DNA of 64,000 nucleotides from an uncultured Verrucomicrobia subdivision 3 bacterium (GTDB taxonomy: Bacteria; Verrucomicrobiota; Verrucomicrobiia; Limisphaerales; UBA11358): NCBI GenBank assembly GCA_903922735.1, contig CAIXUZ010000072.1:1-64000 (forward strand), read 5' to 3'. The position numbers and the translations under genes are program-made. Below are positions 45,955 to 53,395 of this stretch, one piece after another. The notes below the pieces were generated by a model, which was not told the DNA's origin, searched no databases, and saw nothing but the letters and a program-made list of their open reading frames with translations. The first letter of the stretch is position 1; each line of letters begins with the position of its first letter.

Positions 45955-46152
45955 ATGATTAAAAACATTCTTTGCAGCATAGATGGCATCGGCCTGTACG
46001 GCGTCATCTCCATCTGCATCTTCTTCGGCTTTTTCACCGGGATGCTGCTCTGGGCCTCCGCGTTGAAGAAAAATTATCTGAACCGCATGGCGGAACTGCC
46101 GCTCGACAGCGGCGAACTCCCGAAACCGGCCAACCCCGAAATCAAACGCTAA
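45955..46152 (+). CDS. ccoQ: cbb3 oxidase subunit CcoQ-like
   Basis: A 65-residue protein with one membrane helix (LYGVISICIFFGFFTGMLL, about 14-32) and a Lys/Arg then Pro-rich tail, as in CcoQ. It starts at ATG 45955, between ccoNO and ccoP, the standard place. Sequence conservation in this family is low, so the call rests mainly on size, topology and position. Confidence 0.85.
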   Translation: MIKNILCSIDGIGLYGVISICIFFGFFTGMLLWASALKKNYLNRMAELPLDSGELPKPANPEIKR

Positions 46153-46157
46153 ATCCT

Positions 46158-46751
46158 ATGAGCAACGATCCAAAAGAACCCTTGCTGCTGGACCACGATT
46201 ATGACGGCATCCAGGAACTCGACAACCAGCTCCCGCGCTGGTGGGTGTGGTTGTTTTACATCACCATCATCTTCTCGGCGGTGTATCTGGTCTATTATCA
46301 CGTCACCCGCACCGGCCAGTTGCAGGCGGCGGAATATGCCAGTGAGATGAAGGCCGGCGAACAGATCAAAAGCGGCGCCATGGGCAAATTCGAATCCTCC
46401 ATCGCCGCGCTGCAGCCTTCCAAGGATGCGGCGGTGCTGGAAACCGGGCGACAGAGCTACGTCAAATACTGCGCCCCGTGCCATCGGGTGGATGGCGGCG
46501 GCCTGGTCGGCCCCAACCTCACCGACGATTATTTCATCCACGGCGGCACCTATGCCGACAGCGTGAAAGTCATCTGGGACGGCGTGCCCGCCAAGGGCAT
46601 GATCACCTGGAAAACCGTCTTGAAGCCGGAAGAAATCCAGGCCGTGGCCAGCTACATCTACACCCTGCGCGGAGCCAAGCTCGCCTCGCCCGGCAAGCCG
46701 CCGGAAAACCAGCAGCCCGCCAAACCGGCCGGCCCGAGCGCGTTTGAATGA
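46158..46751 (+). CDS. ccoP: cbb3 oxidase subunit III (CcoP), single-haem form
   Basis: Membrane-anchored cytochrome c subunit passing electrons to the oxidase. It starts at ATG 46158. The typical CcoP N-terminus is clear: DHDYDGIQELDNQLPRWW followed by the membrane helix VWLFYITIIFSAVYLVYYHV. There is only one haem motif, CAPCH (Cys105, Cys108, His109), and the protein has 197 residues. Most CcoP proteins are near 300 residues with two CXXCH motifs. The axial Met is probably in GMITW. It ends the first part of the cco operon. Confidence 0.95.
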   Translation: MSNDPKEPLLLDHDYDGIQELDNQLPRWWVWLFYITIIFSAVYLVYYHVTRTGQLQAAEYASEMKAGEQIKSGAMGKFESSIAALQPSKDAAVLETGRQSYVKYCAPCHRVDGGGLVGPNLTDDYFIHGGTYADSVKVIWDGVPAKGMITWKTVLKPEEIQAVASYIYTLRGAKLASPGKPPENQQPAKPAGPSAFE

Positions 46752-46798
46752 AGTTGAGTGAAGCGTCCCTGTAATAAACGAACGCGCCGGTGTTGACA

Positions 46799-46852
46799 CT
46801 GTAGCGTCGAGGCTGTGCCTCGAGGGGTTGAGCCGCAGGCTCAACGCTACAG
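46799..46852. repeat. BIME-like element: two hairpins between inverted CTGTAGCGT ends
   Basis: A 54-bp element with terminal inverted repeats CTGTAGCGT / ACGCTACAG. Inside are two hairpins, TCGAGGC tgt GCCTCGA and TTGAGCC gca GGCTCAA. Each hairpin is next to a GTAG (or its complement CTAC), the tetranucleotide typical of REP elements. It lies 47 bases after the ccoP stop and may also act as a terminator-like structure. Confidence 0.85.
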
Positions 46853-47022
46853 CATCGGAAGGTGTGGCCAGTTTGTTTTCCAGAAGCGGGAACATAAAGC
46901 CCGCTCCCGTAGGAGACGACGTAAGGAGTCTCAAATTTAAACCCGACCACCTCATCGGGCAGTGGGATATTTCGCGCGAAGAGCGCGAAGGCGGCAGATG
47001 GGTCCCGTCCGGTCATTTTTGG

Positions 47023-47190
47023 CTTGGGGAAAATGAAATTTCCCTTGGGAAAAAACATTTTTCCCTTGGGGAAAGAAAAAAACCCCTTGGGGAAAACCTT
47101 TTTCCCCTTGGGAAAAGAGAAAATCCCCTTGGGAAAAGACATTTTTCCCTTGGGGAAAGAGAGATTCCCCTTGGGGAAAATCATTTTCCC
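47023..47190. repeat. Array A: eight exact 21-bp units (CTTGGG boxes)
   Basis: CTTGGG recurs at 47023, 47044, 47065, 47086, 47107, 47128, 47149 and 47170, always 21 bases apart. Each unit starts CTTGGGRAA, has a variable middle of about 9 bases and ends TTCC or TCCC. Read in frame the units give heptads of the pattern L-G-[EK]-x-x-x-[SP]. Several frames on both strands are open through the array, so openness is no evidence of coding. Twenty-one bases is two helical turns, so the boxes face the same side of the DNA. Confidence 0.97.
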
Positions 47191-47252
47191 CAAGCTCCCA
47201 ACGGGCGTTTTTGAGGCAAAAACCGCAAAAACCAGCAATTTTGCCCTTTTCA

Positions 47253-47280
47253 CCCCCGGAAATGGTCAAAAAGCGACAGT
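47253..47280 (+). repeat. 28-bp core motif, copy A
   Basis: The 28 bases contain AATGGTCAAAAAGCGACAGT and start with CCCCCGGA. They match 57971-57998 on the minus strand at 27 of 28 positions. It lies 62 bases past the end of array A. In one frame it encodes NGQKATV in both copies. Confidence 0.95.
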
Positions 47281-47347
47281 TTTAGCCGGAACAAGCTGCG
47301 GGACCGATTTAGACCGAGGGAACCCCGAGGCAGAAACGGGGGGAAAA

Positions 47348-47442
47348 GCGGCGGAGGGCCGCCGCACTCCAAAACGCTGGCGCGTGGACCGGCGATTCCC
47401 GAACGGCGCGAAGCGTCTTGGAGTGCGCTAGCCCTCTAGCGC
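47348..47442. repeat. Palindromic cluster after core A
   Basis: Three nested or adjacent hairpins are present. The first is GCGGCGG aggg CCGCCGC (47348-47365). The second is a wide inverted repeat CGCACTCCAAAACGCT at 47363-47378 with its near-complement at 47412-47427 (one G-U). The third is GCGCTA ... TAGCGC at 47425-47442. It resembles the REP-type palindromes elsewhere in the window, although no GTAG flank is obvious here. Confidence 0.8.
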
Positions 47443-47578
47443 TTTGGCTGGGCGGTGGCGAACTTAAGGGCAACGACTGGGTTTGGCTGGCGCTAATAAG
47501 CTGGACAAATGATGTTTGCGGCTCTAAACCACTTCAACCCGTGCGACCATGATAGGCCGCAGAATTTCAATACAATAC

Positions 47579-47653
47579 TTGTTAGAAAACATGAGGGCAG
47601 AGAGTTTACCAGAGCGCTTCCGGCTCGCTCTCTGCTCTCATGTTTTCTTACAA
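47579..47653. repeat. 26-bp inverted repeat upstream of the PEP-CTERM gene
   Basis: Arms 47579-47604 and 47628-47653 match as inverted repeats at 24 of 26 positions (TTGTTAGAAAACATGAGG... and its counterpart), with a 23-base spacer. It is unlike the GC-rich palindromes nearby and sits in an AT-richer stretch about 150 bases before the PEP-CTERM gene. It could be the remnant of a small mobile element or a transcription terminator. Confidence 0.85.
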
Positions 47654-47808
47654 ATCGCTGCAAGCAACCGCCATCGCGCTTTCAGTTTTGACCGAGCCAT
47701 GAAATTTAAACATCATCATTGCAGCCTGCGTCAGGTCCCGGTGGCGGTGCCTGAGCTCTGACGTTAGGCCGCCTTTGCAGTTGAACGCCAAACCTAAACA
47801 CAAACCAC

Positions 47809-48411
47809 ATGAAAACAAAAATAGCCATACTTATAGTTATCGTAGGCATATTAACACTTTCGCGCCACGCTAACGCCCAAGGCGCGATTATTACTTGGAC
47901 TGGCAATTCAGGTTATCGCACCGTGATTTCCATGACCTACAATTCTCTGATGCCGTCTGTATTTGCTAGTGGCGCTCTTGTGTATCAAGGGCCGACCAAC
48001 CAAGGTATCACGTCGCTTGTTGTTAGCTTTTATAGTCCGTCATCTCCACTGCACCCGCTATATTCTATCACCGACGTTTCAAATAGTGTGGCATTATATG
48101 GCTTCCTAAACATAAGTTTTAATACGACAAACAGTTCACTTTACGGTCTTATTGATGTCGGTAAAGATACGTTTGGAGAAGGACTGCCAGGTTCCTCTGC
48201 GGGTGAGTATTATTTGCATGATACCACTACTTCACCGACGCTTGTTGATGCTTACTCTGGGCTTCAGCTAGATACAGGTGGCAGTTTTAATGTGACCATC
48301 GTGCCAGAGCCAGCGCCTTGCGAGCTTGTTGGGGTTGCTGGATTATTGTTTTTTGCTTTTAGATTACGAGGGCGGCATCCTATGAGGGTTCATCGGTCAA
48401 GCGTTAAGTGA
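47809..48411 (+). CDS. PEP-CTERM sorting-signal exported protein
   Basis: A 200-residue exported protein with a signal peptide (AILIVIVGILTLSRHANAQ) at the N-terminus. A C-terminal PEP-CTERM-type anchor follows: VPEPAPCELVGVAGLLFFAF, then basic residues (RLRGRHP). Proteins like this are processed by exosortase and linked to exopolysaccharide. The middle is Ser/Thr/Tyr-rich and beta-like, with no known domain. The tail is 15 or so residues longer than usual after the helix. Base composition is clearly more AT-rich than the flanking cco genes, hinting at later arrival. ATG start at 47809. Confidence 0.82.
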   Translation: MKTKIAILIVIVGILTLSRHANAQGAIITWTGNSGYRTVISMTYNSLMPSVFASGALVYQGPTNQGITSLVVSFYSPSSPLHPLYSITDVSNSVALYGFLNISFNTTNSSLYGLIDVGKDTFGEGLPGSSAGEYYLHDTTTSPTLVDAYSGLQLDTGGSFNVTIVPEPAPCELVGVAGLLFFAFRLRGRHPMRVHRSSVK

Positions 48412-48603
48412 AGGGTTTCATTTTTTCTTAAAAGTTTTTTGGTTTTATTCGGTCAGCGTCTCCGTCCGCGTGGCGTTGAAGTTTTACACCACAGCCGTTC
48501 GCCTTCGGTCATGGAGCGACCAGCCCAGCCATGCCGGTGCAGAGCGCAATGCCGTTTTATTCTTTCCACATTATCCAGCCGTCGGTGATACTATGGACCA
48601 ACC

Positions 48604-50049
48604 GTGATTCCCGAACCGAAAGACAAATCCGAATCCGCCGTCCGGAAGGTGGACTGGTCCAACTTTCGCGACCACATCGCCACCGCCGACCGCGAGGGGC
48701 GGCGCCAGTGGGTTTATCCGCGCCAGGTGGCGGGGAAGTTCTTCCGCTGGCGCACCTGGTTCAGCTGGCTGCTGCTGGCCATCATGTTCGCCGGGCCGTT
48801 TGTGACCATCCACGGCAACCCGCTGCTCCTGATGAACATTGTGGAGCGCAAGTTTGTGGTGCTGGGCCAGGTCTTCTGGCCGCAGGACATGATCATCTTT
48901 GCCATGGCGGTCCTGGTGTTTTTCACGGGCATCATCATTTTCACGGCGGCCTTCGGCCGGCTCTGGTGCGGCTGGGCCTGCCCGCAGACGGTGATGATGG
49001 AAATGGTCTTCCGCAAGATCGAGTATGCCATCGAGGGCGATGCGCCGCGCCAGCGGGAATTGAACCGGGGGCCGTGGAACGCGGACAAGGTTTTCAAGAA
49101 GTCCCTCAAGCATGTCCTGTTTTACGCGCTATCATTTCTCGTCGGCAACGTGCTGTTGAGCTATATCATCGGCTGGCAGCAGCTTTACCAGATCATCACC
49201 GACCCGCCGGCCCGGCATGTCACCGGCCTCTCGTTCATGATCGCGTTTTCGCTCTTGTTCTACGGCATCTTTGCGCGCTTTCGCGAGCAGGCCTGCACCT
49301 TTATCTGTCCGTATGGGCGGTTCCAATCCGTACTGCTGGATGAGAATTCCATCGTGGTAGCCTATGATCACAAGCGGGGCGAGAAGCGCGGTCCGCTGCG
49401 GCGCGATCAGAAGTTTGGCGAGCGCCGCTACGCGGGCTATGGCGATTGTGTGGCCTGCAACCAGTGTGTTTCCGTCTGCCCGACGGGCATCGACATCCGC
49501 AACGGCACGCAGATGGAATGTGTTCATTGCACCGCCTGCATGGATGCCTGCGACACGGTGATGGGCAAGGTGGGAAGCCCGCTGGGCTTGATCCGCTACG
49601 CCTCGCTCAATGGCATCGAGCGGGGCGAGCCGCTGCGCTTCACCCCGCGGCTGGCGGGCTATGGCGTGGTGCTGATGGTGCTGGCGGCGGTGCTGGCGGT
49701 GATGATTTTTTCCCGGGCCGATGTCGAGGCGACGCTGCTGCGGGCACCCGGCTCGATGTTTCAGCAGATGCCGGACGGGCACTTTAGCAACCTTTACACC
49801 GTTCGCGTCGTGAACAAGACCTCGCGGGAGCTGCCGGTGGAATTGCGCCTGGAAAACGCCGCCGGTTCCTTGCAGGTCATGGGCGGCAAACTTGTCGTGC
49901 TGCCGCAAAAGTTGCTGGAGAATTCCATCCTGGTGGAACTGGAGGCGTCGGCCATGAAATCCGGCACCACCCCGCTGGTCATCGGCGTTTATTCCGGCGG
50001 CAAACGATTGCAGACTTTGAAAACGGCTTTCATCGGACCGCGAAATTAA
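48604..50049 (+). CDS. ccoG: cbb3 oxidase accessory protein CcoG (FixG/RdxA), polyferredoxin
   Basis: Membrane iron-sulfur protein that reduces Cu(II) to Cu(I) during cbb3 assembly. The start is GTG 48604; length 481. Membrane helices are near 50-75, 95-115, 160-180, 200-215 and 350-370. The family motif RLWCGWACPQTVMME is near 120, CTFICPYGRFQSVL near 234, and two 4Fe-4S clusters are in CVACNQCVSVCPTG and CVHCTACMDAC. The C-terminal periplasmic Ig-like domain (about 380-480) is also typical. It precedes ccoH by 4 bases. Confidence 0.95.
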   Translation: MIPEPKDKSESAVRKVDWSNFRDHIATADREGRRQWVYPRQVAGKFFRWRTWFSWLLLAIMFAGPFVTIHGNPLLLMNIVERKFVVLGQVFWPQDMIIFAMAVLVFFTGIIIFTAAFGRLWCGWACPQTVMMEMVFRKIEYAIEGDAPRQRELNRGPWNADKVFKKSLKHVLFYALSFLVGNVLLSYIIGWQQLYQIITDPPARHVTGLSFMIAFSLLFYGIFARFREQACTFICPYGRFQSVLLDENSIVVAYDHKRGEKRGPLRRDQKFGERRYAGYGDCVACNQCVSVCPTGIDIRNGTQMECVHCTACMDACDTVMGKVGSPLGLIRYASLNGIERGEPLRFTPRLAGYGVVLMVLAAVLAVMIFSRADVEATLLRAPGSMFQQMPDGHFSNLYTVRVVNKTSRELPVELRLENAAGSLQVMGGKLVVLPQKLLENSILVELEASAMKSGTTPLVIGVYSGGKRLQTLKTAFIGPRN

Positions 50050-50053
50050 TGTG

Positions 50054-50509
50054 ATGAAAACTGACCGCAACTTCTGGCCGCTCGGTATTATTGCCGCCTT
50101 CGTTTTATTGTTTGTCGGCATTGCCGTGGTCATCACCATCGCCGCCACCCACCGCGACACGCTGGTCAGCGAGAATTACTACGAAAGCGAACTGAAATTT
50201 CAGGGGCAGATCGACAGCGCCGCCCGCGCCAAGAATGCCGGGGCGACGCTGGTGCATGAAGCGGCGGCCGGACGAATTGTGGTTTTCATACCGGTGGCGC
50301 AGCAGGCGGCAAACTTATCCGGGAACATAACGCTTTATCGCCCGTCGGCATCCGGGCTTGATACCCGGATTCTGCTGGCCCCCGGTTCGGATGGCGTTCA
50401 ATCGCTGAATGTTTCCAAACTCGCTCCGGGTCCGTGGCTGGCGCGGGTGGCCTGGAAATCCGGCGGCCAGGATTTTTACCTCGAAACCAAGTTCATCGTG
50501 GCCAGATAA
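50054..50509 (+). CDS. ccoH: cbb3 assembly protein CcoH (FixH family)
   Basis: Single-pass membrane protein (FWPLGIIAAFVLLFVGIAVV near residues 7-26) with a periplasmic FixH domain (residues about 40-150). The YYESELKFQGQIDSAARAKN stretch is diagnostic. It assists CcoN maturation and copper insertion. It has 151 residues from ATG 50054. It lies between ccoG and a SafE-type gene, the usual ccoGHIS order except that ccoI and ccoS are placed before ccoNO here. Confidence 0.93.
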   Translation: MKTDRNFWPLGIIAAFVLLFVGIAVVITIAATHRDTLVSENYYESELKFQGQIDSAARAKNAGATLVHEAAAGRIVVFIPVAQQAANLSGNITLYRPSASGLDTRILLAPGSDGVQSLNVSKLAPGPWLARVAWKSGGQDFYLETKFIVAR

Positions 50510-50510
50510 T

Positions 50511-51197
50511 ATGGACTTTGGCCTCGCCTTCGCCTTGGGAATTCTGGGCAGCCTTCATTGCGCCGCCATGTGCGGTCCGCTGCAGCTCGCGCTGCCGGTT
50601 CCGAATGGCGGCGGGGCAGGGCGGTTCATCGCCGGCCGGATCATTTACCAGCTCGGGCGGGTGGCCACGTACTGCCTGCTGGGTGTCCTTGCCGGACTGG
50701 TCGGCAAATCCATCTTGCTCGCCGGCCTGCAACGCTGGCTGTCCATCGCGCTCGGCGTGGCGGTGCTGGCCGGTTATTTCATTTCTAAAAAAATCGCCCT
50801 GTCCGCACCGGCGGTGCGCTTCGTGATGTGGTTGAAAGCCGCGATGTCGGCGCAGTTGCAGAAGCGCAACCTCTCGTCGCTCGCGTTATTGGGGATGTTG
50901 AACGGCCTGTTGCCGTGCGGTCTCGTCTATGTGGCGCTGGCCGGGGCTGCGGTTTGCAGCGCGGTCTGGTCCGCGATCGCTTACATGGCGGCGTTTGGCT
51001 TCGGCACCCTGCCGATGATGCTGGCCTTGAGCCTGTCGGGAAAAGTGTTTCCGCCGGCCCTCCGGCTGAAGCTGCGGGCGGCCATTCCCGCGGGGGTCTG
51101 CCTGCTCGCGGCGCTGCTGATTCTGCGCGGTTTGTCGCTGGGAATACCGTATCTCAGTCCGGATTTGGGTTCCGACGCCCACTGCTGCGCCCATTGA
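50511..51197 (+). CDS. SafE/TauE-like membrane protein of the cco cluster
   Basis: A 228-residue inner-membrane protein, start ATG 50511 (one base after the ccoH stop). GSLHCAAMCGPLQLALP at residues 12-28 and LLGMLNGLLPCGLVYVAL near 125-142 form the two half-repeats of the sulfite-exporter/DsbD-like membrane family, which occurs beside cbb3 genes and is linked to copper uptake for the oxidase. About six helices. The C-terminus HCCAH may bind metal. The link to copper is inferred from family and neighbours. Confidence 0.85.
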   Translation: MDFGLAFALGILGSLHCAAMCGPLQLALPVPNGGGAGRFIAGRIIYQLGRVATYCLLGVLAGLVGKSILLAGLQRWLSIALGVAVLAGYFISKKIALSAPAVRFVMWLKAAMSAQLQKRNLSSLALLGMLNGLLPCGLVYVALAGAAVCSAVWSAIAYMAAFGFGTLPMMLALSLSGKVFPPALRLKLRAAIPAGVCLLAALLILRGLSLGIPYLSPDLGSDAHCCAH

Positions 51198-51218
51198 TGC
51201 CGGCGGGAGAATGGCCGG

Positions 51219-51851
51219 TCATCCGTGGATGAAATAGCTCAGGTTTTCCAGTTCGATGGCGAGATTCACGTTGTTGACCATCACCTCTTCCGGCACCGCG
51301 AGCACAATCGGGGAAAAATTCAAAATTCCCATCACGCCCGCCTCGATAAGCTGGTTGGCGACCGCCTGCGCCACGGCGGCGGGCACGGACAGGATCGCCA
51401 TCCTGACTCCGTGCTGGCGGACAAATTCCGGCAGATGTTTCATGCCGAGCAGCGGCTGTTTCATGGCCTTGCCGCGCGGCCGGTTCGGCGCGGCGTCGAA
51501 GGCGGCGATGATTTCAAATCCTTCCTTCTCAAAGCCGCGATACGACAGCAGCGCCAGTCCGAGGTTGCCGACGCCGACGAGGATGACCGGCTGCAGGCTG
51601 GAGGTGCCGAGCTCATCGGAGATTTTCTGCGACAGTTCCGCCACGTCGTAGCCCAGCCCGCGCGTGCCGAAGGTACCGAGGCAGGCCAGATCCTTGCGGA
51701 GCTGCGTCGGCTTGACGCCGGCGGCCTTGGCCAGCGCCTCGCTGGAGACGGTGACGATGCCGTTCTCGCGCAGGCGGGCCAGACAGCGCAGATAGATCGA
51801 CAGGCGATAAATCGTTTTGCGCGGGATGGCGGGGCGTCCGGGTTTCTTCAT
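51219..51851 (-). CDS. rex: Redox-sensing transcriptional repressor Rex
   Basis: DNA-binding repressor that senses NADH/NAD+. From ATG 51851 it has 210 residues (a TTG start at 51857 is possible). The winged-helix N-terminus is clear (IYRLSIYLRCLARLRENGIV, LAKAAGVKPTQLRKDLACLG, GTFGTRGLGY), followed by a Rossmann fold with VGVGNLGLALL and AAFDAAP. It is convergent with the cco genes, which are natural Rex targets because they respond to respiratory state. I did not find a clear Rex operator (TTGTGAA-type palindrome) in front of them. Confidence 0.94.
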   Translation of the reverse strand: MKKPGRPAIPRKTIYRLSIYLRCLARLRENGIVTVSSEALAKAAGVKPTQLRKDLACLGTFGTRGLGYDVAELSQKISDELGTSSLQPVILVGVGNLGLALLSYRGFEKEGFEIIAAFDAAPNRPRGKAMKQPLLGMKHLPEFVRQHGVRMAILSVPAAVAQAVANQLIEAGVMGILNFSPIVLAVPEEVMVNNVNLAIELENLSYFIHG

Positions 51852-51914
51852 CGGCAAAAATTACGCTGGCGTTCCGTGGCTGGCAAGTGTTTGGACGGCA
51901 CCGGGCCTGTGTAT

Positions 51915-53144
51915 TTATTTGCGCCGGGTGTCAACCCCGCGGGCGGCGGGCAATCCCATGCCTCTTGCCGTCAGCTCATTTTTCTCGGCGGGGGATAAAT
52001 TACCCCCGGCCAGGGAGGTCGCGATCAAGAGGCTGATTTTGGGCTGCTGCAAGGCAGAATCGTAAAACAGTCCGAACCGGTTTTCCGGCGGCGCCTTCCG
52101 CGGTTCGTCCCATATTTCGTAGAACAGGACGGATTCCACGTTGGCCGCGTTTTGATTGACGATTTCCTTGAGATGTTTGTCCAGGGATTTGAAGCCGTCT
52201 TCCGTGACGTCATCGCCAACTTTGTTCAGGTAACTGGGGCCGGGATGCCGGTTGGCTCCGTTGGTGGTTCCGTTGTAAATCTCGCCCGCATTGAATTCGT
52301 TGATGGTGACGGGTTTGTTGAACCGGGCCAATTGTCCCAGCGATCCTCCGGGGCCGAACCAGGGATTCTGGTCGAGCGGCGGATGTTTCAGATGGGGATA
52401 AATATGGTAGCCCACCACATCGAAAAGAACCCCCTGCTGCTGCATGAAAGTTAAAAATCCCCAGTGGCGGCCCACGGTTCCCAAAATGATGCGGAGCGGG
52501 AGTCGGGATGAGATTCTAACCTCGTTGATGGCCTTGGACATTCCCCTCAATGACGCGGCTTGCAGCCGGCCTTCAGGAGTGTCGAAGTCGCCAGCCTTTT
52601 GTCCGCTGAAGTTGGTGATGCAGATATTGGGGTATAATGAGGTTTCATTTTGCAGCTCATAGTCCCGCACCAGGTCTTTGGTGGCATTGATTTGGGTCAG
52701 GGTCTGTTTGTAGGCTGATTGTTCCACCTCTTTCAAATCCGCGCCGACGTCCTGATTACGTTTTTGGCCGTGAGAAAAACTGACGAAGAAGGTGGCTTGA
52801 ACCGCGATGCCTTTCGCTTTGAGGGCGGTGACGGCATTCCTGAACCTGGCCAGGTAGCGGGGATCATTTCCCCAGAGATCCATGCGGACCGATCTGAAAT
52901 TGCGTTCCGCCAGCTTGTCGGCCAGCAATTTGGGATCGCTGCCGCCATCATGGATGTTCACTCCCCACAGCATCGTATTGGGGCCGGAGTTTGCCGGCAC
53001 CGGGATCAAAAAAATGAGCGCCAGCAATGCCAGCACCAGCCACGGTTTGCTTTTGCCGGCTTGCCAGCGGGGTTTTAGAAAAAGCATGGAATGGTTCGCG
53101 GCTGCCCGTTTCCCGGATGGATTGGCCAATGGTGAAGTCATCAT
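51915..53144 (-). CDS. Glycoside hydrolase-like (beta/alpha)8 exported protein
   Basis: A 409-residue protein anchored or exported by an N-terminal hydrophobic segment (KPWLVLALLALIFLIPVPAN, about 33-52). The start ATG 53144 is supported by GGAG five bases upstream. The barrel shows VNIHDGG near 62, the NE pair in YELQNETSLYP near 165 (possible acid/base) and VTINEFNAGEIY near 280 (possible nucleophile), as in clan GH-A glycosidases such as GH39 or GH53. The exact family and substrate are not assignable. It is transcribed away from ilvB. Confidence 0.75.
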   Translation of the reverse strand: MMTSPLANPSGKRAAANHSMLFLKPRWQAGKSKPWLVLALLALIFLIPVPANSGPNTMLWGVNIHDGGSDPKLLADKLAERNFRSVRMDLWGNDPRYLARFRNAVTALKAKGIAVQATFFVSFSHGQKRNQDVGADLKEVEQSAYKQTLTQINATKDLVRDYELQNETSLYPNICITNFSGQKAGDFDTPEGRLQAASLRGMSKAINEVRISSRLPLRIILGTVGRHWGFLTFMQQQGVLFDVVGYHIYPHLKHPPLDQNPWFGPGGSLGQLARFNKPVTINEFNAGEIYNGTTNGANRHPGPSYLNKVGDDVTEDGFKSLDKHLKEIVNQNAANVESVLFYEIWDEPRKAPPENRFGLFYDSALQQPKISLLIATSLAGGNLSPAEKNELTARGMGLPAARGVDTRRK

Positions 53145-53309
53145 TTTGCTCCAGTTCCGGTCAGGTGACGGCCGGGGAACTGCGAGGCGCTGATGTTTTA
53201 GTGGAATTCGATTTCAAAGTCCACATCGACTGGTGGATCATGTTAATGAATGTTAAAACGCGATTCTCAGGCTTGACGCCTTTGCGCTCACGGTTAAAAT
53301 GACTGCTCA

Positions 53310-53381
53310 ATGTTGAAAATCTGGTCACAAGCCGTTAAACTGGTCGTCGTTGTAGTCAGCGACGCCGTTGGTGCTTGTTGA
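53310..53381 (+). CDS. ilvB leader peptide (attenuator)
   Basis: A 23-codon frame, ATG 53310 to TGA 53379-53381, whose middle reads Lys-Leu-Val-Val-Val-Val-Val-Ser. Leu and Ile codons also occur among its first codons (MLKIW). A Val/Leu/Ile-rich leader just before a terminator and an acetolactate synthase gene is the classical design of ilv attenuation: ribosomes would stall at the Val run when charged valyl-tRNA is scarce. The ribosome site is weak. See the terminator at 53396-53429. Confidence 0.8.
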   Translation: MLKIWSQAVKLVVVVVSDAVGAC

Positions 53382-53395
53382 ACCGAAAATTTGAC

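Noticed and set aside
43713-46037. 774-codon frame on the minus strand over ccoNO
   Set aside because: It is the antisense shadow of a clearly identified oxidase gene in GC-rich sequence and has low-complexity, His/Arg-rich content.
47023-47190. CRISPR-like reading of array A
   Set aside because: Units are only 21 bp with conserved ends and about 9 variable bases. There are no repeat-spacer boundaries of normal length and no cas genes.
46828-47431. Open frames on both strands through array A (128, 135 and longer residues)
   Set aside because: A 21-bp repeat that lacks a stop in one unit is open in that frame throughout, so openness is expected. No frame has a supported start or family match.
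47763-47769. GTTAGGC, resembling the R' site of an integron attC upstream of the PEP-CTERM gene
   Set aside because: No matching R'' (GCCTAAC-type) site lies within 60-140 bases upstream, and there is no integrase or second cassette.
51198-51218. Possible Rex operator near the rex and cco genes
   Set aside because: No TTGTGAA-type palindrome is visible between the convergent genes or in front of the cco operon.
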